A DNA stretch of 18,407 nt from Gallibacter sp963558965. Its GTDB lineage: Bacteria > Bacillota > Clostridia > Peptostreptococcales > Anaerovoracaceae. How positions within the stretch are numbered: position 1 is the first letter of the stretch; the number at the start of each line of letters is the position of its first letter. A program made the position numbers and the translations under genes. Shown here piece by piece: positions 14,774 to 18,407 of this stretch. The stretch is from NCBI GenBank assembly GCA_963558965.1, contig CAUWIT010000023.1, positions 1 through 18,407 of the forward strand. Direction: 5' to 3'. The notes under the pieces were generated by a model. The model saw nothing but the letters and a program-made list of their open reading frames with translations, was not told the DNA's origin and did no database searches.

Positions 14774-15970
14774 ATGAACAATAATTGGAATTCGATTGAC
14801 AATCTGGGCAAAACCCTTGAAAACATGGTAAATACAGCCGTTCGCATGGGTGACTTCGGACACCTTACACAAAATATAAATAATACGATTAAACAGGCTA
14901 TGGGTAGTTCACCTTCACAGCCTTATGATTTTAAGCTAAGTGGGCAGGATGATGATACTGCATCTAACAAAGTAAAATCAACCAGAGGCAAAACTAAAAC
15001 AAAAGCTAAAGCCCCTTCTGGGATTTACAAAAGCAAGCTAAGTCGTATAGGCGTAGGACTTGTTTGTGCAATTTTAGGTGTAGGCGGTATTATAGGCACT
15101 ATATCAAATCTAATGAATGTACTAAGATATGGTTTAAGCTATATGTCCCTATATCCAAATCTTATAGTTTATGCAATTATCTATGTATTGTTGTTATGCT
15201 ACGGTATATTTAGATTGAAACTTTCTAAAAAATTCGATGTATATCTAAAAGCTATTGGGGATAAAACTTATATCGATGTGGATCATATCGCTCTTTATGC
15301 AAAAGAGCCTAAAAAGAAAACCCTTAACAGTTTGAAAAAATTTATACGAAAAAAATGGTTTAAATATGGCCATTTAGATATGTCTGGCAATTGCCTTATG
15401 ACTACTGAGGCAAGTTACAACCAGTATCTTGAAACACTTAAAAACGCTCAGGCTCACAAAGAGCAAAAAGCTAGGGAAGAAGAAAAAGCTAAGTCTATGT
15501 CTCCTGAGCTTAGAGCTTTACTTGAAAAAGGCAGTGAGTATGTTGCAACTATTCGCCATATCAATGATGAAGTTCCTGGTGAAGTTGTTTCAAACAAAAT
15601 GTACAAGCTAGAGGGTCTAGTTAAAAAGATTTTCGCTCAAGTTGAGGCTCATCCAGAAACAGCGGATAACCTTGAAAAAGTTATGGATTACTACTTACCT
15701 ATGACTATTAAATTGTTATCTGCATATGAAGAACTTGACAAACAGCCATTTCAGGGTGACAATATAATTAAGTCAAAACAGGAAATCGAAAATACTATCG
15801 ATGCTTTGAATATTGCTTTTGAAAAGATTTTTGACGATATGTTTGAGGATACATCTTTTGATGTTTCAGCTGATATTTCAGTTCTTAATTCGGTTCTTGA
15901 GCAAGATGGCTTAACTGAGGGAGCATTTGATTTTGATATAAATGTAAATGCTGACCAGTCTAAAAAATAG
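14774..15970 (+). CDS. xpaC: XpaC-like membrane protein
   Basis: Belongs to the XpaC family, named for 5-bromo-4-chloroindolyl phosphate hydrolysis; its real biochemical role is unknown. The 398-aa protein has a hydrophilic N-terminal region with a basic stretch (about 67-80), two membrane helices (about 92-114 and 126-147), a segment at 155-220 that looks like a small helical or winged-helix domain (LNSLKKFIRKKW, GHLDMSGNCLM), and a charged coiled segment at 221-250. The C-terminal XpaC signature region at 255-380 includes YYLPMTIKLLSAYEEL and an ending close to the family's ISVLNSVLEQDGL. The ATG has AAGGAGG five bases upstream. XpaC is often next to the TelA toxic-anion resistance gene, but here a tRNA follows. 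Promoter and hairpin on either side make it a one-gene unit. Confidence 0.85.
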   Translation: MNNNWNSIDNLGKTLENMVNTAVRMGDFGHLTQNINNTIKQAMGSSPSQPYDFKLSGQDDDTASNKVKSTRGKTKTKAKAPSGIYKSKLSRIGVGLVCAILGVGGIIGTISNLMNVLRYGLSYMSLYPNLIVYAIIYVLLLCYGIFRLKLSKKFDVYLKAIGDKTYIDVDHIALYAKEPKKKTLNSLKKFIRKKWFKYGHLDMSGNCLMTTEASYNQYLETLKNAQAHKEQKAREEEKAKSMSPELRALLEKGSEYVATIRHINDEVPGEVVSNKMYKLEGLVKKIFAQVEAHPETADNLEKVMDYYLPMTIKLLSAYEELDKQPFQGDNIIKSKQEIENTIDALNIAFEKIFDDMFEDTSFDVSADISVLNSVLEQDGLTEGAFDFDINVNADQSKK

Positions 15971-15977
15971 CACTCCA

Positions 15978-16020
15978 ATGGGGTTCGTAACTTATTTATT
16001 GATTTGCTTATGGGCCCCAT
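15978..16020 (+). terminator. Terminator-like hairpin after xpaC
   Basis: ATGGGGTTCGTAA pairs with TTATGGGCCCCAT (13 bp including several G-T pairs) around a 17-nt loop, seven bases past the xpaC stop. The tail is AT-rich but not a continuous T run, so termination may be partial. Confidence 0.5.
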
Positions 16021-16072
16021 ATATACTAAATATTTATTTTTAAAAAAAACTTTAATTATTTTTGATTTTTTA

Positions 16073-16101
16073 TTGACAAGTACCATTTCTCATGGTAAAC
16101 T
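16073..16101 (+). promoter_or_regulatory. tRNA-Lys promoter with inverted repeat in the spacer
   Basis: A consensus TTGACA (16073-16078) and TAAACT (16096-16101) lie 17 bp apart, 33 bases before the mature tRNA. The spacer and the start of the -10 hold a perfect inverted repeat: TACCAT (16081-16086), five bases, ATGGTA (16092-16097). This would suit a dimeric regulator blocking RNA polymerase. Confidence 0.75.
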
Positions 16102-16133
16102 AATTCTTGTGTTAACGCGCTGATACATAATAT

Positions 16134-16209
16134 GCACCATTAGCTCAGCTGGCAGAGCACCTGACTCTTAATCAGGGTGTCCACGGTTCGAACCCGTGAT
16201 GGTGTACCA
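16134..16209 (+). tRNA. tRNA-Lys (anticodon CTT)
   Basis: A complete 76-nt cloverleaf with encoded CCA. Acceptor arms GCACCAT and ATGGTGT pair (first pair G-T), followed by discriminator A and CCA. The D-arm is GCTC/GAGC, the anticodon stem CCTGA/TCAGG with loop CTCTTAA, and the T-arm CACGG-TTCGAAC-CCGTG. The anticodon CTT reads the lysine codon AAG. It has its own promoter and terminator. Confidence 0.97.
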
Positions 16210-16216
16210 ATACATA

Positions 16217-16258
16217 AACTCGTAATCATTGAAATTTCAACGGTTACGAGTTTTTTTA
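16217..16258 (+). terminator. Terminator of tRNA-Lys
   Basis: AACTCGTAATC-ATTGAA pairs with TTCAAC-GGTTACGAGTT, giving about 16 paired bases with one mismatch, a tiny loop and then seven or more T residues. It lies eight bases after the CCA. Confidence 0.93.
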
Positions 16259-16267
16259 TTATCTCTA

Positions 16268-16354
16268 AAAAAACCGTTTTTTCGTCAAATCGTGAACCCT
16301 CTTTGGGATTTTAGCTATTTTTTAGCTAAAAAGTTTTCGATGAACCGGTTTTTT
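16268..16354 (+). repeat. Nested inverted repeats upstream of the yibE-like gene
   Basis: Outer 9-base arms AAAAAACCG (16268-16276) and CGGTTTTTT (16346-16354) enclose a perfect 9-bp inner hairpin, TTTTAGCTA / TAGCTAAAA, with a T5 loop (16309-16331). Between them TCGTGAACC and TCGATGAACC form an imperfect direct repeat. The block ends about 20 bases before the extended -10 element of the yibE-like gene. Confidence 0.55.
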
Positions 16355-16374
16355 ATTACCAATTTACCAACTTG

Positions 16375-16383
16375 TGTTATAAT
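16375..16383 (+). promoter_or_regulatory. Extended -10 promoter of the YibE/F pair
   Basis: TGTTATAAT is a perfect extended -10 (TG-N-TATAAT). No good -35 is visible 16-18 bases upstream, as is common for this promoter type. Transcription would start near 16390, about 40 bases before the preferred ATG. Confidence 0.6.
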
Positions 16384-16428
16384 ATTTTGGACAAATTTTT
16401 AGATACAGAGGAGCAACTACAAAAAATT

Positions 16429-17559
16429 ATGAAAAAAAATATCTTATCAAAAAACTTCATAATACGAGCTGTTATCGTTTTGGCCATAGCAGTCCTGACT
16501 ATTACATTTGTCAAGTTTGACTACTTTTTGTACGACGATACTATCGCAACTATCAAAACCGTTGAAACTACCAAAACAGGCTCAAAATCAGGATACGAAG
16601 GACGCTACGAAGAAGACTACTACACTCAAGAACTAGTAGGCACAATCAGGAATGGCATTCTTAAGGGTAAGGAGGTACATCTAGTTAACAAGTGTACCGG
16701 CTCAGGAGTTTACGACATCACCTACCACGAGGGCGATGATGTGTTTATCGAAAAAATCAAAGGCGGCACTGATGACAGTGTGGTGACGGCTACTGTAACT
16801 TCGCCCAAAAGGGATTTTTATGTGGCAACTGCCCTGGTCGCTATGTTGGCATTTTTCATATTGATTGGCGGCAGCAAGGGAATGCTCACAATTTTTAGTT
16901 TGGTGCTAAATCTGGGCTGTTTCTATTTGGTGATGCTGCTGTATTTCAAGGGATATAACATACTTCTTATGTCTATACCTATGGTTGTAGTGTTTGCCGG
17001 ATTGCTGCTTTTATTTATGTATGGGCGAAATATTAAGACGTTGTTGGCCTTTGGTGCTACTGTTTTGACTACTGCTATAACTATTGTTATCGCGTATATT
17101 TCACTTAAGTTTAGCGGCAATATAGATTATGATTTTTTGGAGTATCTAATCCAGCCTTATGATCCTCTCGATGCTCAAAATATTTTTTTTGCGGAGATTT
17201 TAGTGGGTTGTTTGGGTGCTGTAATGGATGTTGTGGTAACTATGATTGTTACTATTGAGGAGATCTGTTTGGCTAATCCGGATATTGGTAAAAGGTCGGT
17301 TCTTAAATCTTGCAGAAATGTTGGTGATGAGATTGTTGGCACTATGATCGCTATTATGTTTTTTACAAATCTAGCCAGTGATATTCCATTTTTTATTTTG
17401 TCTATGAGAAATGGCATTGCGATGCGTACTGTCTTGCGTTACAATTATTTCTTTGAGATTGGTAGATTTTTAACTGGCAGTATTGCTGTTGTCCTTGCAA
17501 TACCTATTGCATCGTTTATTGGCATTATGTTTTATAAAAGGAGGACTAAAAAATGTTAA
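16429..17559 (+). CDS. YibE/F family membrane protein (longer partner)
   Basis: A member of the YibE/F family, whose function is unknown. From the ATG at 16429 it is 376 aa. The frame stays open to a TTG at 16372, but that codon lies inside the promoter -10 region, so I reject it. GAGGAG lies upstream of the ATG with long spacing. Helix 1 (about 10-29) is followed by an extracytoplasmic domain (about 31-128) with conserved-looking QELVGTI and HEGDDVFI. A cluster of about seven helices (131-370) follows. The stretch GCLGAVMDVVVTMIVTIEEI (260-279), then NPDIGKRSVLKSCRNVGDEI, is the family signature. The next gene overlaps it by seven bases and is its paralogue, so the two products probably form a heteromeric membrane complex. 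Confidence 0.85.
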   Translation: MKKNILSKNFIIRAVIVLAIAVLTITFVKFDYFLYDDTIATIKTVETTKTGSKSGYEGRYEEDYYTQELVGTIRNGILKGKEVHLVNKCTGSGVYDITYHEGDDVFIEKIKGGTDDSVVTATVTSPKRDFYVATALVAMLAFFILIGGSKGMLTIFSLVLNLGCFYLVMLLYFKGYNILLMSIPMVVVFAGLLLLFMYGRNIKTLLAFGATVLTTAITIVIAYISLKFSGNIDYDFLEYLIQPYDPLDAQNIFFAEILVGCLGAVMDVVVTMIVTIEEICLANPDIGKRSVLKSCRNVGDEIVGTMIAIMFFTNLASDIPFFILSMRNGIAMRTVLRYNYFFEIGRFLTGSIAVVLAIPIASFIGIMFYKRRTKKC

Positions 17560-18305
17560 TATTTCTTTTAGCGATTTTGATTGGTCTGATTTTGGTCGTT
17601 TGTGGCGATAAGGGTGCTAAGTCTATTGTTACAACTGTGATTAATTTTATTTTTCTTATAACTGGATTATTTTTGATTTATCAAGGTGTTAATCCTCTAT
17701 TGGTAACTTTTGTTTTATGTATTTTGTGTGCATGTGTAATTTTGTTTTATCAAAATGAGGTTAATCAAAAATCGAAGGTTTCTATGCTTTCTGTTTTATG
17801 TGTGTTTTTAATATTGTTGCCTTTTGTTTATTTTATCGCTTCTGGCTCTGGTAGCGAGGGGTTTTCTAGGGAACAATATGAGATAACTGATACAAATGGA
17901 TATGACAGAAATATTGAAATGAATATGCTTTATTTGCAGATTTCGGTTATGATGATTGCTCTTATTGGAACTTTGGTTGATGCTGTAGTTGCTGTTACTG
18001 CTACAGTTTATGAGATACAAGATGCTACACCTAACATTTCAAAAGCTGATCTTATTAAATCTGCTTTTTCTGTGGGTACATCGATTTTAAATACTTCTAT
18101 GCATACGATTTTTTATATTTATATTGCTGAGTATATGACTCTGATGTTGCAATATGTTCAGGATTTTACTTTTGTGGATATGATTAATTCAAAATCTTTT
18201 TCTCAGGAGTTTTTGACTATAACTGTTAGTGGCCTTGGTATATGTCTCGCTATACCTATCGCAGCTATGCTTTCTGTTCATTTTGCAACGAAAAAACGTA
18301 AATAG
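17553..18305 (+). CDS. YibE/F family membrane protein (shorter partner)
   Basis: A 250-aa, almost entirely hydrophobic YibE/F protein with about six or seven helices and only one short external loop (about 94-122). It lacks the first helix and extracytoplasmic domain of its upstream partner but aligns with that partner's membrane core: GTLVDAVVAVTATVYEI matches GAVMDVVVTMIVTIEEI, followed by TPNISKADLIKSAFSVG against NPDIGKRSVLKSCRNVG. The ATG overlaps the end of the upstream gene by seven bases, and AAAGGAGGACTAAAAA gives a strong ribosome site inside it. A hairpin starts at its stop codon. The role is unknown; in this family the paired arrangement is common. Confidence 0.85.
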   Translation: MLIFLLAILIGLILVVCGDKGAKSIVTTVINFIFLITGLFLIYQGVNPLLVTFVLCILCACVILFYQNEVNQKSKVSMLSVLCVFLILLPFVYFIASGSGSEGFSREQYEITDTNGYDRNIEMNMLYLQISVMMIALIGTLVDAVVAVTATVYEIQDATPNISKADLIKSAFSVGTSILNTSMHTIFYIYIAEYMTLMLQYVQDFTFVDMINSKSFSQEFLTITVSGLGICLAIPIAAMLSVHFATKKRK

Positions 18306-18328
18306 CAGGTGTCTTTTTGACGCCTGCT
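18304..18328 (+). terminator. Hairpin ending the YibE/F operon
   Basis: AGCAGGTGTC and GACGCCTGCT form a 10-bp stem (one G-T pair) around T5, beginning within the stop codon. The tail ATTATTAG is AT-rich rather than a pure T run. It lies between convergent frames and may serve both. Confidence 0.6.
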
Positions 18329-18345
18329 ATTATTAGTTATATGAT

Positions 18346-18407
18346 TTATAGCTCTTCGATTTCTGATACTGAAAGAGCAGTTACTTCGGCTATTTGTGCT
18401 ACTACCA
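18346..18407 (-). CDS. 3' end of a convergent gene (partial)
   Basis: On the minus strand an open frame enters from the right edge and ends in TAA. The visible C-terminus is 19 residues: VVAQIAEVTALSVSEIEEL, which looks like an amphipathic helix. Codon use is ordinary for the neighbourhood, and a hairpin follows 17 bases past the stop. Too little is visible to name the product. Confidence 0.4.
   Translation of the reverse strand, partial: VVAQIAEVTALSVSEIEEL

Noticed and set aside
15751..16086. A 111-codon minus-strand frame overlapping the end of xpaC
   Set aside because: Mostly antisense to the conserved XpaC region; the rest is terminator and AT-rich spacer, with no promoter.
16134..16209. 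tRNA-Lys as an integration site for a mobile element
   Set aside because: No integrase gene or repeat of the tRNA 3' end is visible; flanking genes look chromosomal.

Overview
The window is AT-rich, densely packed bacterial DNA. Short intergenic gaps, strong AGGAGG-type ribosome sites, sigma-A-like promoters, and the gene set (UPF0182, XpaC, YibE/F pair, Orn/Lys/Arg decarboxylase, long glutamine synthetase) suggest an anaerobic Bacillota of class Clostridia. The species cannot be named from what is visible. Everything looks chromosomal and mostly housekeeping; I see no phage, insertion sequence, CRISPR array or integrase.

Layout. The minus strand fills positions 1-14690. It reads, in transcription order from a promoter at 14661-14689: a 151-aa one-helix membrane protein; an 813-aa zinc-ribbon membrane protein with a very long acidic linker; a UPF0182 multi-pass membrane protein; a long divergent glutamine synthetase; seryl-tRNA synthetase; an Orn/Lys/Arg decarboxylase; a solo prepilin peptidase; and a 42-aa one-helix membrane peptide that ends at a strong terminator (3247-3289). 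A separate promoter (3175-3203) then drives guaB-guaA, the two enzymes that turn IMP into GMP, which end at a hairpin at the left edge.

The plus strand fills 14710-18328. An xpaC-like gene is transcribed divergently from the long minus-strand run. It is followed by tRNA-Lys(CTT) with its own promoter and terminator. Next come two overlapping YibE/F membrane-protein genes behind an extended -10 promoter and a region of nested inverted repeats. A hairpin at 18304-18328 separates them from the 3' end of a convergent minus-strand frame at the right edge.

How the genes work together. guaB-guaA is a clear purine branch. The first three genes of the long run are envelope genes placed tightly together (gaps of 14 and 30 nt) and may form one membrane assembly; this is inference. 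The glutamine synthetase, SerRS and decarboxylase are metabolic genes that appear to be read in the same transcript, although hairpins lie in two junctions. No unmistakable new system is present. The best candidates for a second look are the UPF0182/zinc-ribbon/one-helix cluster, the hidden 42-aa peptide gene, the protozoan-type IMP dehydrogenase, and operator-like inverted repeats at the tRNA-Lys and yibE promoters.
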